Of a stretch of 64,000 nt of DNA, positions 26,179 through 35,218 are shown piece after piece. Numbering within the stretch: the first letter of the stretch is position 1; every line of letters begins with the position of its first letter. This stretch comes from Sulfurisoma sp963709555 (GTDB lineage Bacteria; Pseudomonadota; Gammaproteobacteria; Burkholderiales; Rhodocyclaceae), in assembly GCA_963709555.1 (NCBI GenBank), contig CAVPWR010000005.1:330541-394540 (forward strand), in the 5' to 3' direction. Below the pieces are notes generated by a model, which worked only from the letters and a program-made list of their open reading frames with translations, was not told the origin of the DNA and searched no databases. Position numbers and translations under genes: made by a program.

Positions 26179-27813
26179 ATGAACGTGCGAAAGATGAAGC
26201 GTCTGGCAGCATTGCCGGCGCTGGCGGTCGTGACAATCGCGCTGGCGCTGGGATGGCCGGGCCTGTCGGGTGCCGCGGATGCCGAAGCGGCGAAGGCAGC
26301 CCCGCCGGTCAAGATGAACACTACGGCCGACCACAGCCAGTTCAAGGAACTGCAGCAGCCCTTCAAGTCGGGGCCGGACGTCACCAAGGCCTGCCTCACC
26401 TGCCATACCGAGGCCGCCAAGCAGGTGCATCGTACCAAGCACTGGACCTGGGAGTTCCTCAATCCCGACAAGCAGCGCCTCGGCAAGAAGAACGTCCTCA
26501 ACAATTTCTGCATCTCGATCTCGCAGAACTACGCCTTCTGCACCTCCTGCCATGCCGGCTACGGCTGGAAGGACAAGGACTTCGACTTCACCTCCGAGGT
26601 GAATGTCGACTGCCTCGCCTGCCACGACACCACCGGCAACTACAAGAAGGCGCCGGGCAAGGCCGGCCACCCGCTCTACGAGCGAACCGAGAGCCCGCCG
26701 GGCTCGGGCAAGTTCCTCGAGCCGCCGGACCTGAGCAAGGTCGCGCAGAAGGTCGGCAAGTCCAGCCGCGACAACTGCGGTTCCTGCCATTTCTTCGGTG
26801 GTGGTGGCGACGGCGTCAAGCACGGCGACATGGACAGCTCGCTCGCCGCGCCCGACAAGGAACTCGATGTGCACATGGATGCTTCGGGCCTCGATTTCAC
26901 CTGCGGTACCTGCCACAAGACCTCGAGCCACGACGTGCCGGGCAGCCGCTACGTGCCGACGGCGAAGGAACCGGCCGGCGTCCAGATGCGCGGCAAGGAG
27001 TACAAGGGCAACCCCGCCACTTGCGTATCCTGCCATGACAAGACGCCGCACAAGAAAAACGCGCGCCTCGACAGCCACGCCGACAAGATCGCCTGCCAGA
27101 CCTGCCACGTGCCGGAGATCGCGCGCGGCGGCGTTGCCACCAAGATGAGCTGGGACTGGTCCACGGCCGGCAAGCGCGACGCCGAGGGCAAGCACATCAC
27201 CAAGAAGGACGCCAAGGGCCACATCATCTACGAAAGCCGCAAAGGCGACTTCGTCCTCGGCGAGAAGGTCAAGCCCGAGTACCGCTGGTTCAACGGCCAC
27301 GTTACCTACACCCTGCTCGGCGACAAGGTCGACAAGAGCAAGGAGCCGGTCGGCATCAACAAGATCGGCGGCAGCCCGGACGACGGCAAGTCGCTGATCT
27401 GGCCGATGAAGGTGATGCGCGGCAAGCAGCCCTTCGATCCCGAGTACAAAACGCTGGTGATGCCGCACACCGCCGGCAACGACCCGATCGGCTACTGGAA
27501 GAACCTGAACTGGGAGCCGGCCATCGCCGACGGCATGAAGAATGTCGGCGCCCCCTTCTCGGGCAAGGTCGATTTCATCTCGACCGAGATGTACTGGCCG
27601 ATCACCCACATGGTCGCACCGAAGGAAAAGGCCATGGCCTGCACCGAGTGCCATTCGGCCAAGAGCCGCCTGGAGGGCCTGCCCGGCATCTACATGCCCT
27701 CGTACAGTGCCAGGGGCTGGCTCGACCTGATCGGCTGGCTGCTCGCCGCCGCGACACTGGCGGGCGTCCTGCTCCATGGCGGCCTGCGTACCTACCTGAG
27801 CCGGAAGGGATAA
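26179..27813 (+). CDS. Octaheme c-type cytochrome, tetrathionate reductase (OTR) family, membrane anchored
   Basis: Periplasmic multiheme oxidoreductase of 544 residues. A signal peptide (about residues 1-32) is followed by exactly eight CxxCH sites: CLTCH, CTSCH, CLACH, CGSCH, CGTCH, CVSCH, CQTCH and CTECH. The second is followed by AGYGWKDKDF, as in Shewanella OTR, where a nearby Lys ligates the active-site heme. A C-terminal helix (about 517-536) anchors it in the membrane. OTR enzymes reduce tetrathionate, nitrite and hydroxylamine in vitro. The sulfur-handling neighbours favour a sulfur substrate. First gene of the cluster to 31388. Confidence 0.88.
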   Translation: MNVRKMKRLAALPALAVVTIALALGWPGLSGAADAEAAKAAPPVKMNTTADHSQFKELQQPFKSGPDVTKACLTCHTEAAKQVHRTKHWTWEFLNPDKQRLGKKNVLNNFCISISQNYAFCTSCHAGYGWKDKDFDFTSEVNVDCLACHDTTGNYKKAPGKAGHPLYERTESPPGSGKFLEPPDLSKVAQKVGKSSRDNCGSCHFFGGGGDGVKHGDMDSSLAAPDKELDVHMDASGLDFTCGTCHKTSSHDVPGSRYVPTAKEPAGVQMRGKEYKGNPATCVSCHDKTPHKKNARLDSHADKIACQTCHVPEIARGGVATKMSWDWSTAGKRDAEGKHITKKDAKGHIIYESRKGDFVLGEKVKPEYRWFNGHVTYTLLGDKVDKSKEPVGINKIGGSPDDGKSLIWPMKVMRGKQPFDPEYKTLVMPHTAGNDPIGYWKNLNWEPAIADGMKNVGAPFSGKVDFISTEMYWPITHMVAPKEKAMACTECHSAKSRLEGLPGIYMPSYSARGWLDLIGWLLAAATLAGVLLHGGLRTYLSRKG

Positions 27814-27817
27814 GAAA

Positions 27818-28453
27818 ATGTCCGCACACGCAATGCAGAAACTCTACGTCTTCAAGATCTTCGAGCGCATCTGGCACTGGTCGCAGGCGGGACTGATCAT
27901 CTTCCTGCTGCTGACCGGCTTCGAAGTGCACGGCAGCTACAGTTTCCTCGGCTTCGAGAAGGCGGTGAATCTCCACACCATCGCCGCCTGGACGCTGGTC
28001 GGGCTGTGGGTGTTCGCCATCTTCTGGCACATCACCACGGGCGAATGGAAGCAGTACGTCCCGACGCTGCAGAAGGTCGATGCCATGGCCAAGTACTACC
28101 TGTTCGGCATCTTCGTCAATGCGCCGCACCCGTTCCGCCTGACCACGCTGAAGAAGCACAACCCGCTGCAGCGCCTGGCCTATCTCGGGGTGATGCTGTT
28201 CATCGGCCCGCTGATCTGGTTCACCGGCTGGTTCTACATCTTCTACGACAAGTGGAATGCCTGGGGCTGGGACAAGTACCTGAGCCTGGAATGGGTGGCC
28301 TTCTTCCACACCGTGGCCGCCTTCATGATGCTGCTGTTCCTGATCGCCCACGTCTACCTGACCACCACCGGCCATACCCCGCTGGCCCACATCAAGGCCA
28401 TGATCACCGGCTGGGAAGAGGTCGAGGCGGAGAAGCCGGCAGCGAAGAATTGA
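27818..28453 (+). CDS. Cytochrome b (b561/thiosulfate-reductase type) quinone-linked subunit
   Basis: An integral membrane protein of 211 residues with four to five helices. It has candidate axial heme histidines in ERIWHWSQAGLIIFLL, NLHTIAAW, FWHITTGEW and FFHTVAAFMM...AHVYL. This matches diheme cytochrome b subunits that pass electrons between quinones and periplasmic cytochromes. It starts 4 bases after the octaheme gene with AAGGGA before it. It most likely links the octaheme enzyme to the quinone pool. Confidence 0.85.
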   Translation: MSAHAMQKLYVFKIFERIWHWSQAGLIIFLLLTGFEVHGSYSFLGFEKAVNLHTIAAWTLVGLWVFAIFWHITTGEWKQYVPTLQKVDAMAKYYLFGIFVNAPHPFRLTTLKKHNPLQRLAYLGVMLFIGPLIWFTGWFYIFYDKWNAWGWDKYLSLEWVAFFHTVAAFMMLLFLIAHVYLTTTGHTPLAHIKAMITGWEEVEAEKPAAKN

Positions 28454-28494
28454 GTAGAATCGTAATAACCCCTTTTGACCTAGAGGAGAATCAC

Positions 28495-28896
28495 ATGAGT
28501 CGCAAGCTATCGTTGACCGCTTTGACCCTCACCGTAGGATTGCTCGGCGCCACGGCCATGGAGACCGCCCAGGCCTATGACGGCGACTGGAAGCGCGGCC
28601 GCGTCTATTATCGCCAGGTGTGCACCGCCTGCCACATCGCCCAGGCCAACAAGCAGATCGGCCCCAACGAGCGCACCAAGGCCGACTGGGCCGCCTACCT
28701 CACGGCCGACAAGCACAACAAGGGCAAGGACTCGGTCAAGCAGTACTACAGCAAGGCCTACCGTGCCAGCATCAAGGCCACCAACAAAGCAGCAGAGAAA
28801 TTCGCCGACACGCCCGATCAGGAGCTGATGGACGACGTCAAGGCCTTCCTCATCCGCAGCGCCAAGGACGGCGACGCCCCGGCCAGCTGCAGCTGA
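28495..28896 (+). CDS. Monoheme c-type cytochrome
   Basis: A small secreted cytochrome of 133 residues. It has a signal peptide (cleavage probably after ETAQA) and one CxxCH site, VCTACHIAQ, near residue 40. The rest is helical, with IKATNKAAEKFADTP and a final PASCS. A distal Met is not obvious. AGAGGAGAA precedes ATG 28495. It is probably an electron carrier for the octaheme/cytochrome b pair. Family not recognised beyond cytochrome c. Confidence 0.82.
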   Translation: MSRKLSLTALTLTVGLLGATAMETAQAYDGDWKRGRVYYRQVCTACHIAQANKQIGPNERTKADWAAYLTADKHNKGKDSVKQYYSKAYRASIKATNKAAEKFADTPDQELMDDVKAFLIRSAKDGDAPASCS

Positions 28897-28915
28897 TCGC
28901 CCGTATCGTTGCCCC

Positions 28916-28950
28916 GCATCCCCTCCGTCAGAAGAGGGGGCGGGATGCCT
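28916..28950 (+). repeat. Imperfect hairpin between cytochrome c and transporter genes
   Basis: GCATCCCCTCC and GGGGGCGGGATGC pair imperfectly around GTCAGAAGA. It has no following T run and is within the operon. It could set differential mRNA stability between the cytochrome and transporter parts. Confidence 0.4.
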
Positions 28951-28972
28951 GTGTTGATTAGGAGAGCAATTC

Positions 28973-30203
28973 ATGTCTGAAGGCGCATCCTGGCGGGCCG
29001 GCTTCAAGGCCGATTACGAAAGCATCCTCGTCGAACCCTGGGCGCCGCACATCGGCGCCATCCTGATGGTGCTGATCATCCTGCTGCTGATGGTCAACGG
29101 CCTGTTCTGGGGCGTCTTCGGCGGCCTCAAGCTGTGGGGCGACTGGTTCAACAGCAGCATCGGCCTCGGTGGCGTACTCGGCATCAAGTCCGAGCTCGAC
29201 GGCCCGCTGATGCATCGCATGTCGCTGATGAACATCACCCTGATCACCGGCGCCTTCGCCGCGGCGATGATCTCGCGCCAGTTCTCGATCTTCCGTGCCC
29301 CGAAGCTCGAATACCTCTGGGGTGCCGCAGGCGGCACGCTGATGGGCGTTGGCGCCACGCTGTCCGGCGGTTGCACCACCGGCGGTTTCTACACCCCGGC
29401 GCTGCATTCCTCGCCGGCGGGCTGGGTGATGGCGGCGGGCCTGATCATCGGCGCCGTGATCGGCCTCAAGCTGCTGATGTGGACCCTCGAAAACATCAGT
29501 TGGGGCATGCAGGCGCCGGGTGCGATCGAGCCGCCGGGACGCGCGATCCATCCCTGGATCGGCGTGGCGCTCGTGGCCATCATCGTCGGCTGGACCATCA
29601 GTTGGGCCACCGGCGGCGACGAAAAACTGGCCAGCCGCGCCATCATCGTCATCGGCGGTTTCCTCATGGGTTTCGTCATGCACCGCTCGCGCCTGTGCTT
29701 CGCCCGCTGCTTCCGCGAGCCCTTCATGACCGCCGAAGGCGACATGACCAAGGCCATCATCGTTTCGCTGGCCGTCGGCATCCCGGCGGCGGCGCTGCTG
29801 TTCGAGAAGAAGCTGATCGACCCCTATATCGCGATCCCGCCGACCTTCTGGATCGGCTCGCTGCTCGGCGGCCTGATCTTCGGCCTCGGCATGATCTTCG
29901 CCGGCGGCTGCGCCTCGGGCGCCCTGTGGCGCGCGGGCGAGGGCCACCTCAAGCTGTGGGTGGCGGTGTTCTTCTTCGCCTGGAGCGGCTCGACCTTCTC
30001 CGGCATCCTTCACCACTGGAACGTGATGGACGCGCGACGTCAACCTCGAAAGCATCGAATTCACCAAGGTCGGCATCCAGACCTACCTGCCCGACATGGT
30101 CGGCGGCTGGGGCTGGGCGCTGGCCATCAGCCTCTGCATCCTGGCGGTCTGGTACGCCTGGGTGCGCTACAACGAATCCACCGAGAAATTCACTGTTGTC
30201 TGA
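28973..30203 (+). CDS. YeeE/YedE-family sulfur compound transporter, one frameshift as sequenced
   Basis: Inner-membrane protein with about ten helices and two pseudo-symmetric halves. Each half has the YeeE/YedE cysteine signature: SGGCTTGGFYTP in the first, and FAGGCASGALWRAGEG in the second. A known E. coli-type relative imports thiosulfate. ATG 28973 follows AGGAGAG. Near 30033 an extra C splits NVMDA from DVNLESIEF; correction carries the frame through a last helix (GWALAISLCILAVWYAW) to TGA at 30203, ~409 residues. Placement between cytochromes and rhodanese supports import of thiosulfate or sulfane sulfur. Confidence 0.87.
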
Positions 30204-30219
30204 CAAAAGGAGACTGTCC

Positions 30220-31388
30220 ATGAAACGCAAGCTCAAGAGCATCGCGCTGGCCGTCGCGCTGGCCCTTCCCGTGGCCTTGCCCGTCGCCCTGCTGAGCGAG
30301 CCGGCACAGGCGCAAGCACAGCAGGAAGCGAAGAAGTTCGATACCTACCGCCACCTCGTCGACTACGACTTCGTCAAGCCCTATGTCAACATCCCGCCCA
30401 AGCCCGGCGTCCTGCTCATCGACTCGCGCCCGGCCGGGCGCAAGTACGGTCCCGGCCACATTCCGGGCTCCATCAACATCCCGGACAGCGACTTCGACAA
30501 GCTCGCCGCCGAGAAGCTGCCGGCCGACAAGAACCAGTTGCTGATCTTCTACTGCGAGGGCCTGGAGTGTGCGCTCTCGCACCAGTCGGCATTCAAGGCC
30601 GAGAAGCTCGGCTACACCAACATCCGCGTCTATCCCGGCGGCAACCCCGACTGGGTGGCCAAGGGCGGGGATCAGTCCGTGTCGGCCCAGCACATCAAGA
30701 AGCTGCAGGCCGACAAGGCGCGCTCATGCTGATCGACGCGCGGCCCAAGCGCACCGCCGACAAGGGCATGATCCCCGGCGCCGTCAACATCTCCGACACC
30801 GAGTTCGACAAGAACGTCGACAAGCTGCCGGCCGACAAGGCGACGCCGCTGATCATTTATTGCGGCGGCCTCGAGTGCGTGCTGTCCGACAAGGTGGCGG
30901 CCAAGGCGCGCGCGTTGGGCTACAAGGACGTCAAGACCTATCCCGAAGGCTATCCGGAATGGGAGAAGCTGTACGGTGCAGGACCCGCTGCCGGCGCAGC
31001 ACCCGCAGCCGGCGCGGCGGCGCCCGCCGCGGCGCCCAAGGCCGTGGCGCTCGAGCCCGGCAAGGAGAAGGGCTCGGTCACCGTCGCTTCCTTCGAGAAG
31101 GCGCTGAAGGAGCAGCCCGACGCGATCAACCTCGTCGACGTGCGTGACGCCAAGGAATTCGCCGGCGGCACCATCGCGGGCGCCAAGAACGTCCCGATGA
31201 ACGCGCTGGAAAAGGCGATCGACACGCTGCCGAAGGACAAGCCGACGGTATTCATCTGCGGCACCGGCGCGCGCTCCGGCGAGGCCTATGACACAGTCAA
31301 ACTGGTGAAATCCGACCTGCCGGTGTACTTCATCGACGCCACCATCAAGTTCCTCGGTGACGGCAAGTACGAGATCGTGAAGAAGTAA
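30220..31388 (+). CDS. Secreted three-domain rhodanese, one frameshift as sequenced
   Basis: Periplasmic sulfurtransferase of about 389 residues after correction. A signal peptide (to roughly residue 32) precedes three rhodanese domains. Candidate active-site cysteines lie in CEGLECALS, CGGLECVLS and CGTGARSGE; the first two are close duplicates. An Ala/Pro-rich linker joins domains 2 and 3. The break near 30723 is the only deletion-type error seen: one G missing between QADKA and LMLIDARP. It likely accepts or hands over sulfane sulfur produced or used by the octaheme enzyme and the transporter. Confidence 0.85.
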
Positions 31389-31500
31389 GCCGGAAAGTCG
31401 GCACAGGGTACTTCCTCCGGGGCGCGCCGGCGTTACGGCGTCGCGGTGCAAGCGAAAGGGGCTGCGGCCCCTTTCGCCGTTTACGCCTCCCCCGTCGATC

Positions 31501-31532
31501 CTGTCAGAACGCTTACGTAAGACCCGTGTCAG
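31501..31532 (+). promoter_or_regulatory. Phased heptamers upstream of the second symporter operon
   Basis: CTGTCAG at 31501, ACGTAAG at 31515 and GTGTCAG at 31526. The last two are phased by 11 bases like the pair at 20895-20912, and the shared string GTAAGAC-NN-nTGTCAG is strikingly similar. It lies 70 bases upstream of DUF485. Suggests co-regulation of both symporter operons. Confidence 0.5.
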
Positions 31533-31600
31533 TCCTCATGCGTAAATTCCGGACGGCTAAGAAATGAAGTCCATCTTTCTGGAGGAATCGGAGACCGACC

Positions 31601-31912
31601 ATGGCACAAGAAACCTACGAACGAATTCGGGCCAACCCGAAATTCCTGGCGTTTGTCAGCAAACGCAACAACTACTCGATCATCATGAGCATCCTGATGA
31701 TCATCGCCTATTACGGCTACATCCTGCTCATCGCCTTCAACAAGCCCTTCCTGGCGACCAAGGTCAGCGAAGGCGCGGTGATGTCCATCGGCATTCCGAT
31801 GGGCGTGGGCGTGATTGTCTTCACCATCGTTCTGACCTGGATCTACGTCCGCCGTGCGAACACCGAGTTCGACACCGAGGCCGAAGAGATCATCAAGGAG
31901 GCCACCAAGTGA
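31601..31912 (+). CDS. DUF485 small membrane partner of ActP
   Basis: 103-residue protein with two helices (about 29-48 and 64-84), starting MAQETYERIRANPKFLAFVS. This matches DUF485 proteins (E. coli YjcH type), which are encoded directly before acetate permease. GGAGG-like sequence and an AGACCGACC spacer precede ATG 31601. Its TGA overlaps the GTG start of the transporter (GTGA). Confidence 0.9.
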   Translation: MAQETYERIRANPKFLAFVSKRNNYSIIMSILMIIAYYGYILLIAFNKPFLATKVSEGAVMSIGIPMGVGVIVFTIVLTWIYVRRANTEFDTEAEEIIKEATK

Positions 31913-33603
31913 GCGTTTCCAACAAGCAAATTCTGTCAGGCCTGGTGCTGCTGGCCCTGGCCGGCGGCGCCGGCGTGGCCCTGGCCGCGGGTGCCGATCT
32001 CGGCACCACCCAGAAACAGGCCACCAACTGGACAGCCATCGCGATGTTCGCCATCTTCGTCGGCGCCACGCTGTGGATCACCAAGTGGGCGGCGGGCAAG
32101 ACCAAGACCGCGGCCGACTTCTACACCGCCGGCGGCGGCATCACCGGCTTCCAGAACGGCCTGGCCATCGCCGGCGACTACATGTCGGCGGCTTCCTTCC
32201 TCGGCATTTCCGGCCTGGTGTTCGCCAACGGCTTCGACGGCCTGATCTTCTCCATCGGCTGGCTGGTCGGCTGGCCCGTCATCACCTTCCTGATGGCGGA
32301 GCGCCTGCGCAACCTCGGCAAATTCACCTTCGCCGACGTCGCCTCCTACCGCTTCGCCCAGACGCCGCTGCGCAGCTTCGCCGCCACCGGCACGCTGGTC
32401 GTGGTGGCCTTCTACCTGATCGCGCAGATGGTCGGCGCCGGCCAGCTCATCAAGGTGCTGTTCGGCCTCGAGTACATCTACGCCGTCGGCCTCGTCGGCG
32501 TCATCATGATGATGTACGTGCTGTTCGGCGGCATGACGGCGACGACCTGGGTGCAGATCATCAAGGCGGTGATGCTGCTGGCGGGTGCCACCTTCATGGC
32601 GCTGGCCGTGTTGTTCCAGTTCGGCTTCTCGCCCGAGGCGCTGTTCGCCAAGGCCGTTGAAGTTCACGCCAAGCACGATGCCATCATGGGTCCGGGCGCG
32701 CTGATCAACGATCCGATCTCGGCCGTGTCGGTCGGCATGGCGCTGATGTTCGGTACCGCCGGCCTGCCGCACATCCTGATGCGCTTCTTCACCGTGCCGA
32801 ATGCCAAGGAAGCCCGCAAGTCGGTGGCCTGGGCAACGACCTGGATCGGCTACTTCTACATCCTGACCTTCATCATCGGCTTCGGCGCCGTGGTCAACCT
32901 GATCCCGAACCCGTCCGAGTACTACGTCGGCGGCGAACTGGCCAAGGGTCTGAAGGGCGGCGGCAACATGGCGGCGGTGCATCTGGCCAACGCCGTGGGC
33001 GGCAACCTGTTCCTCGGCTTCATCTCCGCCGTGGCCTTCGCCACGATCCTGGCGGTGGTGGCGGGCCTGACGCTGTCGGGTGCCTCGGCCGTGTCGCATG
33101 ACCTTTACGCCTCGGTCTGGCGCCATGGCAACGTCGATTCCGCCACCGAACTGCGCGTGTCCAAGATCACCACGGTGTTCCTCGGCATCGTCGCGGTGCT
33201 GCTCGGCATCGTCTTCGAGAAGCAGAACGTCGCCTTCATGGTGATGCTGGCCTTCACGGTGGCCTGCTCGGCCAACTTCCCGGTGCTGTTCATGTCGGTG
33301 CTGTGGAAGAACTGCACCACACGCGGCGCCGTCGCGGGTGGTACCGTCGGCCTGATCCTGTCGGTGACGCTGACGATCATGTCGCCGGCCGTGTGGGAAG
33401 CCGCCCTGGGCAACCCCAAGGGCAGCGCGATGTTCCCCTACGCTTCGGCCGCCATCTTCTCGATGACCGCCGCCTTCTTCGTCATCTGGCTGGTGTCCCT
33501 CCTCGACAACAGCGAACAGGCGCAGAAGGAGCGCGCGCTGTTCAGCGACCAGCTGACCCGCTCGGAGACCGGCGTCGGCGCTTCCACTGCGTCCGCGCAC
33601 TGA
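31909..33603 (+). CDS. actP: Cation:acetate symporter
   Basis: Sodium:solute symporter of 564 residues, thirteen or so helices. Typical ActP segments: AADFYTAGGGITGFQNGLAI, GDYMSAASFLGISG, TFADVASYRFAQTPLR, GTAGLPHILMRFFTVPNAKEAR, and TLSGASAVSHDLYA. A GTG start overlaps the DUF485 stop. The N-terminal hydrophobic segment may be a cleaved signal, as in ActP. Imports acetate or similar monocarboxylates. Followed by a strong terminator. Confidence 0.92.
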   Translation: MSVSNKQILSGLVLLALAGGAGVALAAGADLGTTQKQATNWTAIAMFAIFVGATLWITKWAAGKTKTAADFYTAGGGITGFQNGLAIAGDYMSAASFLGISGLVFANGFDGLIFSIGWLVGWPVITFLMAERLRNLGKFTFADVASYRFAQTPLRSFAATGTLVVVAFYLIAQMVGAGQLIKVLFGLEYIYAVGLVGVIMMMYVLFGGMTATTWVQIIKAVMLLAGATFMALAVLFQFGFSPEALFAKAVEVHAKHDAIMGPGALINDPISAVSVGMALMFGTAGLPHILMRFFTVPNAKEARKSVAWATTWIGYFYILTFIIGFGAVVNLIPNPSEYYVGGELAKGLKGGGNMAAVHLANAVGGNLFLGFISAVAFATILAVVAGLTLSGASAVSHDLYASVWRHGNVDSATELRVSKITTVFLGIVAVLLGIVFEKQNVAFMVMLAFTVACSANFPVLFMSVLWKNCTTRGAVAGGTVGLILSVTLTIMSPAVWEAALGNPKGSAMFPYASAAIFSMTAAFFVIWLVSLLDNSEQAQKERALFSDQLTRSETGVGASTASAH

Positions 33604-33623
33604 GAAGCCGCAACGTCGCAGCA

Positions 33624-33659
33624 GCAAGAACCCCGGGCCCGCCCGGGGTTTTTTCTTGC
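33624..33659 (+). terminator. Rho-independent terminator after actP
   Basis: GCAAGAACCCCGGGC, CC, GCCCGGGG then TTTTTT and CTTGC: a strong stem with T run. The A-rich left flank could let it act in both directions. It immediately precedes the tRNA promoter. Confidence 0.92.
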
Positions 33660-33685
33660 GGGGACCACGTCGCTTTGGCTATAAT
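33656..33685 (+). promoter_or_regulatory. Promoter of tRNA-Phe
   Basis: TTGCGG (33656-33661), an 18-base spacer, and a perfect TATAAT (33680-33685), ending 12 bases before the tRNA 5' end. The -35 overlaps the terminator of actP. Confidence 0.75.
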
Positions 33686-33697
33686 GCGGCCCACTTT

Positions 33698-33773
33698 GGC
33701 CAGTTAGCTCAGTTGGTAGAGCAGCGGATTGAAAATCCGCGTGTCCTTGGTTCGATTCCGAGACTGGCCACCA
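33698..33773 (+). tRNA. tRNA-Phe (GAA)
   Basis: 76 bases including an encoded CCA. Acceptor arms GGCCAGT and ACTGGCC pair perfectly. The D arm has AGCTCAGTTGGTAGAGC; the anticodon arm CGGATT-GAA-AATCCG reads Phe codons; the T arm contains GGTTCGATTCC. All invariant positions look normal. Confidence 0.98.
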
Positions 33774-33779
33774 GTATCC

Positions 33780-33812
33780 AAACGGCCCTCCAACTGGAGG
33801 GCCGTTTTCTTT
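33780..33812 (+). terminator. Rho-independent terminator after tRNA-Phe
   Basis: A 12-bp stem AAACGGCCCTCC / GGAGGGCCGTTT with an AACT loop, followed by TCTTT. It ends the tRNA transcript and isolates hemA. Confidence 0.92.
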
Positions 33813-33909
33813 GGTTTGCTCCGCCAGGGTGCATACTGCTTGACGGCCGGCAAGTTCAGGCTGGGCTTCACCGATATAATTGAGACGTAAGGAGTTTTCG
33901 GCACCGCCC

Positions 33910-35163
33910 ATGCAGCTTTTCGCCCTCGGCATCAATCACCACACGGCGCCGCTCGCCATGCGCGAGCAGTTGGCGTTCGACCCCGTGCGGCTGCAGCAGG
34001 CGCTGCATGATCTGCTGCGGGCCAAGTCGGTGCGCGAAGCGGCGATCCTGTCAACCTGCAACCGCACCGAGCTCTATTGCGCCGCCGACCAGGCCGGTGC
34101 CGCCGCCGACTGGCTGGCCGAATACCACGCCTTGCCGCCTTCGCGGGTCGAGCCCTATCTCTACACCCATCCGCAAAAGGACGCCGTGCGCCACATGTTT
34201 CGTGTCGCCTCGGGCCTCGACTCGATGGTGCTGGGCGAACCGCAGATCCTCGGCCAGATGAAGCAGGCGGCGCGCACCGCGGAAGAGGCGGGCACGCTCG
34301 GCACGCTGTTGTCCAAGCTGTTCCAGAAGACCTTCGCCGTGGCCAAGGAGGTGCGCTCGACCACCGCCATCGGCGCCAACATCGTGTCCATGGCGGCCGC
34401 CACGGTGCACCTGTCGGCGCGCATTTTCGAGAGCATCGCCGGGCAGAAGGTGCTGTTCATCGGTGCCGGCGAGATGATCGAACTGTGCGCCGCGCACTTT
34501 GCCGGCGAGAAGCCGAAGCGCCTGACCGTGGCCAACCGCACACTGGAGCGGGCGCAGGTGCTGGCCGAGCGCTTCGGCGGCGACGCCATGCGCCTCGACG
34601 AGGTTTCCGAGCGGCTGGCCGAATACGACATCGTCGTCGCCTGTACCGCCAGCCCGCTGCCCATCGTCGGCCTCGGCATGGTCGAACGTGCGCTGAAGTC
34701 GCGGCGCCACCGGCCGATGGTGATGGTCGACCTGGCCGTGCCGCGCGATATCGAGGCCGAGGTCGGCGAGCTCGACGATGTCTTCCTCTACACCCTCGAC
34801 GATCTCGGCCAGCTCGTCGAGCAGGGCATGGAATCGCGCCAGGCCGCCGTGGTCGAGGCCGAGGCCATCATCGACGACCGGGTGCAGAATTTCCTGCACT
34901 GGATGGACACGCGCGAGGTGGTGCCGACCATCCGGGCGCTGCGCGATGCCGCCGAGCGCACGCGCCGCCACGAGGTCGAGCATGCGCTGAAAATGATCCG
35001 CCGCGGCGACGATCCGGCCGCGGTGCTGGAAGCGCTGTCGCATGGCCTCACCAACAAGCTGGTGCATCCGCCGACGCAGGCGCTCAACCAGGCCGAGGGC
35101 GAGGAGCGTGCGGAAGTCGCGCAGCTGCTCTCCCGCATCTACCGCCTCCATTCCGAAAACTAG
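33910..35163 (+). CDS. hemA: Glutamyl-tRNA reductase
   Basis: First enzyme of the C5 tetrapyrrole pathway, reducing Glu-tRNA to glutamate-1-semialdehyde. 417 residues, complete. Catalytic Cys50 lies in STCNRTELY, preceded by GINHHTAPLAMREQ. NADPH-binding VLFIGAGEM and the tail with HALKMI and ALSHGLTNKLVHPPTQAL are conserved. ATG 33910 was chosen over upstream in-frame codons because MQLFALGINH is the usual start. Begins a run hemA-prfA-prmC-grxD. Confidence 0.96.
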   Translation: MQLFALGINHHTAPLAMREQLAFDPVRLQQALHDLLRAKSVREAAILSTCNRTELYCAADQAGAAADWLAEYHALPPSRVEPYLYTHPQKDAVRHMFRVASGLDSMVLGEPQILGQMKQAARTAEEAGTLGTLLSKLFQKTFAVAKEVRSTTAIGANIVSMAAATVHLSARIFESIAGQKVLFIGAGEMIELCAAHFAGEKPKRLTVANRTLERAQVLAERFGGDAMRLDEVSERLAEYDIVVACTASPLPIVGLGMVERALKSRRHRPMVMVDLAVPRDIEAEVGELDDVFLYTLDDLGQLVEQGMESRQAAVVEAEAIIDDRVQNFLHWMDTREVVPTIRALRDAAERTRRHEVEHALKMIRRGDDPAAVLEALSHGLTNKLVHPPTQALNQAEGEERAEVAQLLSRIYRLHSEN

Positions 35164-35218
35164 CTAAGCGCAGTCGCGGCCGCCTCGACCCCGGGGCGGC
35201 CGCGCGTTTCCCATTGCC

